Below are positions 1-11,469 of a stretch of DNA of 64,000 nucleotides, one piece after another (within the stretch, counting starts at the first letter, position 1; every line of letters starts with the position of its first letter). This DNA comes from Candidula unifasciata (Eukaryota > Mollusca > Gastropoda > Stylommatophora > Geomitridae). A program made the translations under genes and the position numbers. The DNA lies in NCBI GenBank assembly GCA_905116865.2, contig CAJHNH020008566.1, positions 102,501-166,500 of the forward strand, given 5' to 3'. The notes below the pieces were generated by a model that was not told where the DNA came from, did no database searches, and saw nothing but the letters and a program-made list of their open reading frames with translations.

Positions 1-565
1 AGAAATAGAAAAGAAAGAGAGAGAAGAAGAGATAGAATAAAAGTTATAGTAAGAGAGAATGAAAGAAGAGAAAGAGAGAGAATGGGAGATGGAAAGAGAG
101 TATGAATAATAAGAGAGAATAAGAAATAGAGGGAGAGATAATGAGGGAGAAAGAGAGAGAATAGGAGATAGAAATAGAGAATGAGAGTGAAAAAAGAATG
201 TGAGTAAGAGAGAATGAGGAGAAAGAGTAACAGAGTATGAGAGAGAGATAGAGTAAGAGAATGATGAAAGTAAAAGATAAAGAAAAAGAAACTGAGACAG
301 AGTAGCAGAGAATTAGAGAGAGAAAGAGAGAATGAGAGAGAGAGAGAGAGTAATAGAGAATGAGAGAATGAGAGAGAGTAAGAGAATGATGAAAGTAGAA
401 GAAAAATAGAGAGAGAAAGAGTAAGAGAGAATGAGAGAGAGATAAAGAGAGAATGAGAAGAGAGAGTATGAGAGAGTGAGAGAGAGTAACAAAGAATGAC
501 AGAAAGAGGGAATGAGAGAGAGAGAGAATAACAGAGAATGAGAGTAAGAGAATGATAAAAGTTAA

Positions 566-611
<46 letters not shown>

Positions 612-1220
612 AGAGAGAATGAGAGAGAAACACAGTGGGAGAAAGAGAGAATGAGAGAATGAGAGAGAGAGAGTAAGAGAATGATGAAAGTAGAAGAAAA
701 ATAGAGAGAGAAAGAGTAAGAGAGAATGAGAGAGAGAAACAGAGTGAGATAAAGAGAGAATGAGAGAGAGAGTAAGAGAGAGAGTAACAAAAAATGACAG
801 AAAGAGGGAATGAGAGAGAGAGAATAACAGAGAATGAGAGTAAGAGAATGATAAAAGTTAAAGACAGAGAGAGAGAGTAAGAGAGAATGAGAGAGAGAGA
901 GAGAGTAACAAAGAATGAGACAAAGAGAGAATGAGAGAGATAGAGAGAGTAACAGAGAATGAAAGAAAGAAAGAATGGAAGATAGAGTAATAGAGAATGA
1001 GAGAGAGTAACAGAGAATGAGAGAAAGAAAGAATGGAAGAGAGAGTAAGAGAGAATGAGAGAGAGAGAGTAACAGAGAATGAGAGAAAGAGAGAGTAGGA
1101 GAGAATGAGAGAGTAACAGAGAATGAGAGAAAGAGAGAGTAAGAGGGAATGAGAGAGAGAGAGAGAGAGTAACAGAGAATGAGAGAAAGAGAGAGAGTAA
1201 GAGAGAAGGAGAGAGAGAGA
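1..1220. repeat. GA-rich purine array
   Basis: Almost pure purine on the plus strand: runs of gaga broken by recurring phrases such as gtaacagagaatgagag and gtaagagaatgatgaaag. It is a degenerate compound micro/minisatellite rather than a fixed unit. It yields long Ser/Leu-only frames on the minus strand that I regard as non-coding. The window starts inside it. Confidence 0.95.
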
Positions 1221-1737
1221 TAACGTTTAGTTTAGTGCACGGATCAACATCATGGCACACGGGTGTAATCCAGAAATGCATCGTTCTACTTCTAACTCAA
1301 GCCTCAGCCTGAAGATTCTCAGCGCATTGCACCAACTGCTGAAATATAGTGAAATACTTTAAATAGATTTTTATCTTAAAATGTTTCACGGGCAGCGCCG
1401 TCAACCTCCTCTTTTTTGATTTCCAACTGCTAAGGGATTTTTAAAGTGCGTACCAATACACACAGGCGTCCTATAATACTACCCAGAGACCAGGTAAAAT
1501 TACTAGAAGTTCACGTGAAAAAAATCCCAGCCTTCACCAGGACTTGAACACGGGACTTACAGTACTCGAGGCAAACGCCATACCTGGAACCACTCAGCCC
1601 CCTAGAGATGACGTACAAGATTGTAAGTGTCACTGGTCACCTGACGTGGACATCGCTTTTGGTGAAGATAGCGAGTGAGGTAGGGGACAGAGGACACAAG
1701 TAGCTGGTCTGTTTGTTGTTGTAGAGGTCAAACAGAC
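1221..1737. other. Unique spacer with a tRNA-derived SINE fragment
   Basis: No gene is seen. The only structure is the minus-strand SINE-like segment 1481-1604, listed separately. Confidence 0.5.
1481..1604 (-). mobile_element. tRNA-derived SINE, family 3, copy 1
   Basis: Read on the minus strand, it has a tRNA-like head with a B-box-like GTGTTCAAGTCC. This is followed by ggctgggattttt and a tail containing cctggtctctgggta. The segment at 30788-30925 (plus strand) has the same order: head with GGTTCAATCC, then ggctgggata, then ctagtaatg...cctggtctctgagta. Two diverged copies sharing head and tail support a SINE family. Ends and target duplications are not resolved. Confidence 0.55.
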
Positions 1738-2769
1738 GCCTGGACCGACCTGGACAGATAGAACTGATGACTGGACCGACCGGGACAGATAGAACTAATG
1801 ACTGGACAGACCTGGACAGATAGAACTGATGACTGGACCGACCTGGACAGATAGAACTGATGACTGGACCGACCTGGACAGATAGAACTGATGACTGGAC
1901 CGACCTGGACAGATAGAACTGACGCCTGGACCGACCTGGACAGATAGAACTGATGACTGGACCGACCGGGACAGATAGAACTAATGACTGGACCGACCGG
2001 GACAGATAGAACTGATGACTGGACCGACCGGGACAGATAGAACTAATGACTGGACCGACCGGGACAGATAGAACTAATGACTGGACCGACCGGGACAGAT
2101 AGAACTGATGACTGGACCAACCTGGACAGATAGAACTAATGACTGGACCGACCTGGACAGATAGAACTAATGACTGGACCGACCTGGACAGATAGAACTG
2201 ATGACTGGACCGACCTGGACAGATAGAACTGACGCCTGGACCGACCTGGACAGATAGAACTGATGACTGGACCGACCGGGACAGATAGAACTAATGACTG
2301 GACCGACCGGGACAGATAGAACTGATGACTGGACCGACCGGGACAGATAGAACTGATGACTGAACCTACCGGGACAGATAGAACTAATGACTGGACCGAC
2401 CTGGACAGATAGAACTAATGACTGGACCGACCGGGACAGATAGAACTAATGACTGGACCGACCGGGACAGATAGAACTAATGACTGGACCGACCTGGACA
2501 GATAGAACTGATGACTGGACCGACCTGGACAGATAGAACTGATGACTGGACCGACCTGGACAGATAGAACTGATGACTGGACCGACCTGGACCGATAGAA
2601 CTGATGACTGGACCGACCTGGACAGATAGAACTGATGACTAGACCGACCTGGACAGATAGAACTGATGACTGGACCGACCTGGACAGATAGAACTGATGA
2701 CTGGACCGACCTGGACAGATAGAACTGATGACTGGACCGACCTGGACAGATAGAACTGATGACTGGACC
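1738..2769. repeat. 31-bp minisatellite, about 33 copies
   Basis: The unit contains ctggaccgacctggacag followed by atagaactgatga. Variants alternate ctggac/cgggac and gatga/aatga/gacgc. The period was read directly from spacing. Confidence 0.96.
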
Positions 2770-2840
2770 GAACGTCAAGGAATATTTCCGACGCCTTCAG
2801 CCATGCTGGAAAAATACTGCTAGATCTATATTTGATAGAG

Positions 2841-3004
2841 CCGACCGCCTTCGCATGACTTTATCTGGTACCCATTTAAGGCTAGGTCGACCTGGAAGAC
2901 ATTGCCATTTTTGAAAAGAAATCCTGCTCCGTTCAGATTTGAACCCGCGACCTTTCTGTACATAGGCGAGCGTTCCGCCGTTACGGCACGGTAGCTCCCA
3001 GAAG
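2841..3004 (-). mobile_element. tRNA-derived SINE, family 2, copy 1
   Basis: On the minus strand it reads as a tRNA-like head (A-box-like around GTAACGGCGG, B box GGTTCAAATCT) followed by a tail with ccaggtcgacctagcc and gggtaccagataaagtcatg. The tail recurs at 39712-39845 (plus), and a more diverged version at 30474-30600 (minus). Ends are approximate. Confidence 0.6.
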
Positions 3005-3392
3005 AAACGGTGCAGAGAATATTTGATGTCCAACGTTTATTTGTCCAGATATATTTATGGCAGCTTTGCATTAGAGACATGACATTTGCTGATAGAAAAA
3101 GGATCACTTGACATGTCTAGACAAAGAGCCGTGCCTGTTGTCTAGGTCATGCCCGCGAGTGCTGCTACAATAGACCTGCTGCTTTGACATCAGCTGCGGT
3201 TTTTAGGGGCAGAAATATGCAGATGTGCTTGTTTGATCAACTGCGCTCTTATAAACAGCCAAGTCACGTGCCCATGAAATGGATACAGACGGGGATAACC
3301 CAGGGATTGTTGCTGTCGTGTGTTTCATCATCGTATTGTGCCATTTAGACGATAACTGACCCATTGGAAGTTTTTAGACTATGGTGCCCGCT
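3005..3392. other. Unique spacer
   Basis: No gene, RNA or repeat was recognised between the SINE and the 51-bp array. Confidence 0.4.
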
Positions 3393-4985
3393 TCCAGTAC
3401 AAGCAGACTAGCTTCAGGTGACGGTGTGCACCGTGTGGATGTTGACAGTACCAGCAGACTAGCTCCAGTTGACGGTGTGCACCGTGTGGATGTTGACAGT
3501 ACCAGCAGACTAGCTTCAGGTGACGGTGTGCGCCGTGTGGATGTTGACAGTACCAGCAGACTAGCTCCAGTTGACAGTGTGCACCGTGTGGATGTTGACA
3601 GTACCAGCAGACTAGCTCCAGTTGACGGTGTGCACCGTGTGGATGTTGACAGTACCAGCAGACTAGCTCCAGTTGACGGTGTGCACCGTGTGGATGTTGA
3701 CAGTACCAGCAGACTAGCTCCAGTTGACGCTGTGCACCGGGTGGATGTTGACAGTACCAGCAGACTAGCTCCAGGTGACGTTGGGCACCGTGTGGATGTT
3801 GACAGTACCAGCAGACTAGCTTCAGGTGACGTTGTGCACCGTGTGGATGTTGACAGTACCAGCAGACTAGCTTCAGGTGACGGTGTGCACCGTGTGGATG
3901 TTGACAGTACCAGCAGACTAGCTCCAGTTGACAGTGTGCACCGTGTGGATGTTGACAGTACCAGCAGACTAGCTTCAGGTGACGGTGTGCACCGTGTGGA
4001 TGTTGACAGTACCAGCAGACTAGCTTCAGGTGACGGTGTGCACCGTGTGGATGTTGACAGTACCAGCAGACTAGCTTCAGGTGACGGTGTGCACCGTGTG
4101 GATGTTGACAATACCAGCAGACTAGCTTCAGGTGACGGTGTGCGCCGTGTGGATGTTGACAGTACCAGCAGACTAGCTCCAGTTGACGGTGTGCACCGTG
4201 TGGATGTTGACAGTACCAGCAGACTAGCTTCAGGTGACGGTGTGCGCCGTGTGGATGTTGACAGTACCAGCAGACTAGCTCCAGTTGACAGTGTGCACCG
4301 TGTGGATGTTGACAGTACCAGCAGACTAGCTCCAGTTGACGGTGTGCACCGTGTGGATGTTGACAGTACCAGCAGACTAGCTCCAGTTGACGGTTTGCAC
4401 CGTGTGGATGTTGACAGTACCAGCAGACTAGCTCCAGTTGACGCTGTGCACCGGGTGGATGTTGACAGTACCAGCAGACTAGCTCCAGGTGACGTTGGGC
4501 ACCGTGTGGATGTTGACAGTACCAGCAGACTAGCTTCAGGTGACGTTGTGCACCGTGTGGATGTTGACAGTACCAGCAGACTAGCTTCAGGTGACGGTGT
4601 GCACCGTGTGGATGTTGACAGTACCAGCAGACTAGCTCCAGTTGACAGTGTGCACCGTGTGGATGTTGACAGTACCAGCAGACTAGCTTCAGGTGACGGT
4701 GTGCACCGTGTGGATGTTGACAGTACCAGCAGACTAGCTTCAGGTGACGGTGTGCACCGTGTGGATGTTGACAGTACCAGCAGACTAGCTTCAGGTGACG
4801 GTGTGCACCGTGTGGATGTTGACAATACCAGCAGACTAGCTTCAGGTGACGGTGTTACCGTGTGGATGTTGTCAGTACCAACAGACTAGCTTCAGGTGAC
4901 GGTGTGCACCGTGTGGATGTTGACAGTACCAGCAGACTAGCTTCAGTTGACGCCCGTGTAGATGTTGACAGTACCAGCAGACTTG
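3393..4985. repeat. 51-bp minisatellite, about 31 copies, with a 14-unit higher-order repeat
   Basis: The unit begins agtaccagcagactagct and ends gtgtggatgttgac. Two main variants differ at cttcaggtgac versus ctccagttgac. Fifty-one is divisible by three, so both strands are open for about 500 codons (17-residue repeats), but nothing marks this as a gene. Units 2-15 (from 3447) recur in the same variant order as units 16-29 (from 4161), an offset of 714 bp. Confidence 0.96.
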
Positions 4986-5816
4986 TAATCGTCAGTACTA
5001 GTGATTCTCGCAGTGTCCTGACGTTCTGCGTGTCTGATCTGTGGAAGCAGACAGGAACGTTGGTTGATAAACCGCAGCAGTGTCCAGTAATAGAGATTGT
5101 TTGAGTAGAGATCAGAAGAAACAACTGGCGTGGCGTATCATGTGTGTAAACAACATGCGTGTGATTGTAGAGCCCCAACCGCAGCTGTCGTGGAAAACCC
5201 TAACAAAACCCAATTGTTGAATATCGTTTCTGGGATTTATGTATGGGAGATTCTTGTGCGAATGGTGGCACTTTGGGTCACCCGGTGTTAACCGCACGAT
5301 TTGCGTCCTGGTGGTCATTCAGGAAACACACACGGATAGAGAATATCCGATATGATGTTTTTCCCTGTTTGGTACAAACGTAAAGGTAAAAAGGTCAAGT
5401 CGGGAGATGTGAACCAGCGTCATTGCACACGGTTATAAACCATAAGTGCTCTGCCACCAGTACGGACAGCTGATAAGAAACTGCCCGCCTATGTCGCTGT
5501 CCGCACGCAACTACGTAGCTACATCTACATTTACCCCAGAGTGTTAACTCCGGTACTCATTTCCTAGAGGCTGGGTAAACCCCGAGAACCGCCCGGTTTC
5601 GAACATCGGCCGTGGGTTTCAGCGAGTCCCAGCTGGATTTGAAAGCGAGTCTCCTATCGACTGCTCTAACACACGTATGGAGAAGGAAAGGCTAGAGTTA
5701 ACACTGCCCGACTCTTTGACTCCGGGTTGAAGATTTGTACAATAGAAGGCATCAGAAACTGTCGATATTCTTGAACTGGAACGTCTGAAGGTCGGCTGCA
5801 CCTTCACAGCTGACTG
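4986..5816. other. Unique spacer with a tRNA-like fragment
   Basis: No gene recognised. Around 5555-5640, read on the minus strand, there is a B-box-like GATGTTCGAAACC and a SINE-tail-like stretch, too weak to assign to a family. A short piece at 5255-5330 faintly resembles the dispersed repeat found at 10070, 33456 and 48950. Confidence 0.35.
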
Positions 5817-6995
5817 CCGGTGACTGTGTGACCGTAGGGCTGCCCTAATATAACGGTTTTGTATGACTCAACACTCATAGTTAGTGCTAGCCGGTGACTA
5901 TGTGAATGTATGGCTGCCCTAATATAACGGTTTTGTATGACTCAACACTCATAGTTAGTGCTAGCCGGTGACTGTGTGACCGTAGGGCTGCCCTAATATA
6001 ACGGTTTTGTATGGTTCAACACTCACAGTTAGTGCTAGCCGGTGACTATGTGTATGTAGGGCTGCCCTAATATAACGGTTTTGTATGGTTTAACACTCAC
6101 AGTTAGTGCTAGCTGGTGACTGTGTGACCGTAGGGCTGCCCTAATATAACGGTTTTGTATGGTTCAACACTCACAGTTAGTGCTAGCCGGTGACTATGTG
6201 TATGTAGGGCTGCCCTAATATAACGGTTTTGTATGGTTCAACACTCACAGTTAGTGCTAGCTGGTGACTATGTGTATGTAGGGCTGTCCTAATATAACGG
6301 TTTTGTATGGTTCAACACTCACAGTTAGTGCTACCCGGTGACTATGTGTATGTAGGGCTGCCCTAATATAACGGTTTTGTATGGTTCAACACTCACAGTT
6401 AGTGCTAGCCGGTGACTATGTGTATGTAGGGCTGTCCTAATATAACAGTTTTGTATGGTTCAACACTCACAGTTAGTGCTACCCGGTGACTATGTGTATG
6501 TAGGGCTGCCCTAATATAACGGTTTTGTATGGTTCAACACTCACAGTTAGTGCTAGCCGGTGACTATGTGTATGTAGGGCTGTCCTAATATAACAGTTTT
6601 GTATGGTTCAACACTCACAGTTAGTGCTAGCCGGTGACTATGTGTATGTAGGGCTGCCCTAATATAACGGTTTTGTATGGTTCAACACTCACAGTTAGTG
6701 CTAGCCGGTGACTATGTGACCGTAGGGCTGCCCTAATATAACGGTTTTGTATGGTTCAACACTCACAGTTAGTGCTAGCCGGTGACTATGTGTATGTAGG
6801 GCTGCCCTAATAAAACGGTTTTGTATGGTTCAACACTCACAGTTAGTGCTAGCTGGTGACTATGTGACCGTAGGGCTGCCCTAATATAACGGTTTTGTAT
6901 GGTTCAACACTCACAGTTAGTGCTAGCCGGTGACTGTGTGACCGTAGGGCTGCCCTAATATAAAGGTTTTGTATGGTTCAACACTCACAGTTAGT
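5817..6995. repeat. 74-bp minisatellite, about 16 copies
   Basis: The unit holds ccggtgactatgtgtatg, agggctgccctaatataa and ggttcaacactcacagtt. Spacing between successive ccggtgac starts (5817, 5891) gives 74 bp. Variants at gtgtatgta/gtgaccgta recur through the array. Confidence 0.95.
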
Positions 6996-7536
6996 GAAAC
7001 ATGATGCATAAAAAAGTGACGAAGATTCAATGTCACATTATGACAATTTTCAGCAAATACGACAGCTGCAGCTGCTGCTAATAAGTACGAAAATCTTATA
7101 TTCATAGCTAGAGCGTTATTTCTGAAAGACAAGGTACTGCTATATCCATTCTATTTCTCTTTATTTTAATGACTCTGAGTGACTTTTCATACAAATATGG
7201 AGTCGGCGATAGCTCTATAGAGATGGATTTTTAAAAAATCAAGAGTGAAATCTGAATCCCAGTGACTGTATTTTATGTCTGGGCGCAGCACTAACATCAA
7301 AAGACAACACGAAACGCCTTTGTTCTCAACCCCCCCCCCCCACCCCCCCACCCACCCCACCGCCATGATCAAGTGCTTATGGCCTGATATCTTCTAAGAA
7401 AGGATGATTCATCCAAAGGTTGCCTTTATAAGAATGCTTATTGCTAGCGAAATGACTGATGATGTCGACTGTCACTGCCCGCTTGAAATAAGCAGACATA
7501 AACCATCAAATACAAATTCTCCCAGAAGTGGACAAA
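6996..7536. other. Unique spacer with a C-rich run
   Basis: No gene recognised. A C/A-rich low-complexity tract lies at about 7329-7362. Confidence 0.4.
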
Positions 7537-9754
7537 TGTCTCAGTCTTCCTCTTGTAGGCAACTCTCCTAACATGTCTCAATCTTCCTCTTGTAGGCAAC
7601 TCTCCTAACATATCTCAGTCTTCCTCTTGTAGACAACTCTCCTAACATATCTCAGTCTTCCTCCTGTAGACAACTCTCCTAACATATCTCAGTCTTCCTC
7701 TTGTAGGCAACTCTCCTAACATATCTCAGTCCTCCTCTTGTAGACAACTCTCCTAACATATCTCAGTCTTCCTCTTGTAGACAACTCTCCTAACATATCT
7801 CAGTCCTCCTCTTGTAGACAACTCTCCTAACATATCTCAGTCTTCCTCTTGTAGACAACTCTCCTAACATGTCTCAATCTTCCTCTTGTAGACAACTCTC
7901 CTAACATATCTCAGTCTTCCTCTTGTAGACAACTCTCCTAACATATCTCAGTCTTCCTCTTGTAGACAACTCTCCTAACATGTCTCAATATTTCTCTTGT
8001 AGACAACTCTCCTAACATGTCTCAGTCTTCCTCTTGTAGACAACTCTCCTAACATATCTCAGTCTTCCTCTTGTAGACAACTCTCCTAACATATCTCAAT
8101 CTTCCTCTTGTAGACAACTCTCCTAACATATCTCAGTCTTCCTCTTGTAGACAACTCTCCTAACATGTCTCAATCTTTCTCTTGTAGACAACTCTCCTAA
8201 CATGTCTCAGTCTTCCTCTTGTAGACAACTCTCCTAACATGTCTCAGTCTTCCTCTTGTAGACAACTCTCCTAACATATCTCAGTCTTCCTCTTGTAGAC
8301 AACTCTCCTAACATGTCTCAATCTTCCTCTTGTAGACAACTCTCCTAACATATCTCAGTCTTCCTCTTGTAGACAACTCTCCTAACATATCTCGGTCTTC
8401 CTCTTGTAGACAACTCTCCTAACATGTCTCAATCTTCCTCTTGTAGACAACTCTCCTAACATGTCTCAGTCTTCCTCTTGTAGACAACTCTCCTAACATG
8501 TCTCAGTCTTCCTCTTGTAGACAACTCTCCTAACATATCTCAGTCTTCCTCTTGTAGACAACTCTCCTAACATGTCTCAATCTTCCTCTTGTAGACAACT
8601 CTCCTAACATATCTCAGTCTTCCTCTTGTAGACAACTCTCCTAACATATCTCAGTCTTCCTCTTGTAGACAACTCTCCTAACATGTCTCAGTCTTCCTCT
8701 TGTAGACAACTCTCCTAACATATCTCAGTCTTCCTCTTGTAGACAACTCTCCTAACATGTCTCAATCTTCCTCTTGAAGACAACTCTCCTAACATATCTC
8801 AGTCTTCCTCTTGTAGACAACTCTCCTAACATGTCTCAGTCTTCCTCTTGTAGACAACTCTCCTAACATATCTCAGTCTTCCTCTTGTAGACAACTCTCC
8901 TAACATGTTTCAATCTTCCTCTTGTAGGCAACTCTCCTAACATATCTCAGTCTTCCTCTTGTAGGCAACTCTCCTAACATGTTTCAATCTTCCTCTTGTA
9001 GGCAACTCTCCTAACATGTCTCAGTCCTCCTCTTGTAGACAACTCTCCTAACATGTTTCAATCTTCCTCTTGTAGGCAACTCTCCTAACATGTTTCAATC
9101 TTCCTCTTGTAGACAACTCTCCTAACATATCTCAGTCTTCCTCTTGTAGACAACTCTCCTAACATATCTCAATCTTTCTCTTGTAGACAACTCTCCTAAC
9201 ATATCTCAGTCTTCCTCTTGTAGACAACTCTCCTAACATATCTCAGTCTTCCTCTTGTAGGCAACTCTCCTAACATGTCTCAATCTTCCTCTTGTAGACA
9301 ACTCTCCTAACATGTCTTAGTCTTCCTCTTGTAGACAACTCTCCTAACATGTCTCAGTCTTCCTCTTGTAGACAACTCTCCTAACATATCTCAGTCTTCC
9401 TCTTGTAGACAACTCTCCTAACATGTCTCAATCTTCCTCTTGTAGACAACTCTCCTAACATATCTCAGTCTTCCTCTTGTAGACAACTCTCCTAACATAT
9501 CTCAGTCTTCCTCTTGTAGACAACTCTCCTAACATGTCTCAATCTTCCTCTTGTAGACAACTCTCCTAACATATCTCAGTCTTCCTCTTGTAGACAACTC
9601 TCCTAACATGTCTCAATCTTCCTCTTGTAGACAACTCTCCTAACATGTCTCAATCTTCCTCTTGTAGACAACTCTCCTAACATGTCTCAGTCTTCCTCTT
9701 GTAGACAACTCTCCTAACATATCTCAATCTTCCTCTTGTAAGCAACTCTCCTAG
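7537..9754. repeat. 37-bp minisatellite, about 60 copies
   Basis: The unit contains cagtcttcctcttgtag followed by acaactctcctaacat. Variants are atctc/gtctc and tagac/taggc. Each unit carries a pyrimidine-rich stretch ending in TAG that looks like a 3' splice site on the plus strand. Confidence 0.97.
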
Positions 9755-10069
9755 AGAGGTGTAGGTGAGTCATCTAGCCGCTACCTTAGTTACAGCTCCA
9801 TGAGTAGACTAGACTAAATGTTACGTAACCGCCGAGGGCCATCATATAACCGGTTTATGCAGTAGAACGGATTTTCTGTGATTTGTAGGTGTGTGATTCT
9901 CATTCTTGTGGTGCTAATCTTACAGTCGTTTACCAAAAAAAAAAAAAAAAAAAACTTTTCTCACCATGTTAAATGTTCAAGCATAAATTTGGTGCGGCTC
10001 ACTTGGGACCTCTCTGCTGTCCGCCAGTGGAAACCTGGCTGAAGAACACTGGCAGCAGTAGTAATAGTT
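9755..10069. other. Unique spacer with poly-A tract
   Basis: No gene seen. An A run of about 19 lies at 9936-9954. Confidence 0.4.
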
Positions 10070-10272
10070 TTTTACCCCACTAGGACATCACACTAGCGAT
10101 AAACACCCGATGACACAAAGTGCCACCATGTGGGTGAGGATCACAGTGGAAAGGTCCCAGACACCACGTTCAACCATTAGACCATATTTATGGCCGGGCT
10201 TTACTGCGGCCCCTGGCAAAAGCCAGTGTGGGGCTTCAAATAACGAAAAATTGCATCTAAGGAGATGACTGG
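10070..10272 (+). mobile_element. Dispersed repeat B, copy 1
   Basis: This runs from taccccactaggacatcaca through gtgccaccatgtgg and ggtcccagacacc to gtggggcttcaaataacg. It closely matches 33456-33678 on the same strand, and 48950-49115 in reverse orientation. The element type is unknown: no TIR, tRNA head or coding part is seen. It is most likely a SINE or other short non-autonomous element. Confidence 0.7.
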
Positions 10273-10673
10273 ATTAATACTCTGACAGAAGCAACGCTGC
10301 TTTATCTTGTTTTGGGGGTATGATTAGATAAAAGGAAGGAAATAAGGCATAGAAGGAAGGAAATAGAGCCAGTAAACCAGAAAGGAAATCACAGGCAGTC
10401 AGACAGACATAAGAAGACAAAAACATTTGCTAACTTTGTGCAATGCCTTCGCTTTTATTGAGTAATGCATTAAAAAAGCAAACTTAAATTGGGAGCAGTT
10501 GCAAAAATAACGAACGCCGCGGGAAGAAAACAAGGTTTTCAAATATCAACGAACAAAATCTGCATTTAATGATCTGTTTTTTGAGACAGGAAAAATATAT
10601 CGAATGCTGAAAAACGAGCGCTGACTTCCCCTTAACTGGCACAAACCTGATCAATTATTCTATTTCTGACATG
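10273..10673. other. Unique AT-rich spacer
   Basis: It includes a short aaggaaggaaat imperfect repeat near 10333-10372. Nothing else is recognised. Confidence 0.35.
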
Positions 10674-10685
10674 TTTACAGAAATA

Positions 10686-10917
10686 AGTCGCCTCTATGGT
10701 TAAGTCGATGCGAACGCTTCGTAATGCCGGGGTGCCGGGTTCTATCCCAGCTGCGGGTCATACGCCTTGCGTTGGTTTCGACAGAGGTATCAGGGGGCCG
10801 ACCGTCCAGTAAGCAATGGCAAACTACTGGATGTAAAGTTTCCTAGAGAAACCACACAACAGCCAGGGGCTGCTGGGGTTGGTTCTGCAACGTCCTGTAA
10901 AGGATACGCAACTAACC
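10686..10917 (+). mobile_element. tRNA-derived SINE, family 1, copy 1 with target duplication
   Basis: About 232 bp. The head has an A-box-like tatggttaagtcgatgcg and a B-box-like GGTTCTATCCC. It is followed by ggtttcgacagaggtatc and a conserved tail, ggggttggttctgcaacg through ggatacgcaactaacc. It is flanked by a perfect 12-bp direct repeat, tttacagaaata, at 10674-10685 and 10918-10929, as expected for LINE-driven retrotransposition. A second full copy is at 28802-29033. The open frame across it is not a gene. Confidence 0.88.
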
Positions 10918-10937
10918 TTTACAGAAATAGAGGAGTG

Positions 10938-11070
10938 GGGGTAGTGTGTATGTGTGTGAGCGTGTGTGTAAGTTTGTGTGTGCATGTTTGTGTGTGTACG
11001 GACACATGGGTGTATGTGAGTGTGTACATGTGTGTGGAAGAAAAGAAAAAAAAAGAGGGGGGGGGGGGGG
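10938..11070. repeat. TG-rich microsatellite followed by an A/G tract
   Basis: Imperfect (TG)n to about 11036, then an A/G tract and a run of about 14 G. Confidence 0.85.
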
Positions 11071-11099
11071 TCCGAATAGGTCCATTATCTGAGGGGTGA

Positions 11100-11469
11100 A
11101 TGCTTCGACCACCGCCACGTACAAGCATGGTTTATCCAACTGAGGTAAAATCAATTGATCTATATAAGAAACAGATGGCACAGACTTCCTTTGACTGATC
11201 AGGGGCTAGTAAATCGAATGTCTTCGGTCAAGGAAACAATTGGAAACAAAAGGAACTATCATGTAGGTATTTACACTGGAATGTCACAGGATAAGACGTA
11301 CTGTGACCTGTATTTGTCCCGAAATTGAACTCTTTGAGTCCCAGGAGGTTTAGCATCAGAGGCCCAAGGGGTAGTCAAGAGAGACGTGAAATCGTCGCAT
11401 CTTGTGTTCATTGGGCCTATAGGTGGGAACCTTTGAAAGTATAATGCGTTTTTTGGGACTCAAAGAGTT
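11100..11469. other. Unique spacer
   Basis: No gene or repeat family recognised. Confidence 0.35.

Noticed and set aside
3381..4889. 502-codon repetitive protein over the 51-bp array
   Set aside because: Both strands are equally open, and there is no splice or promoter context.
7537..9754. CRISPR-like array
   Set aside because: Units are contiguous 37-bp repeats with no unique spacers, in a eukaryotic genome. It is a plain minisatellite, as are the other arrays.
10767..11099. 110-codon frame starting in the SINE
   Set aside because: The same peptide start recurs at 28884 only because both lie in copies of SINE family 1.
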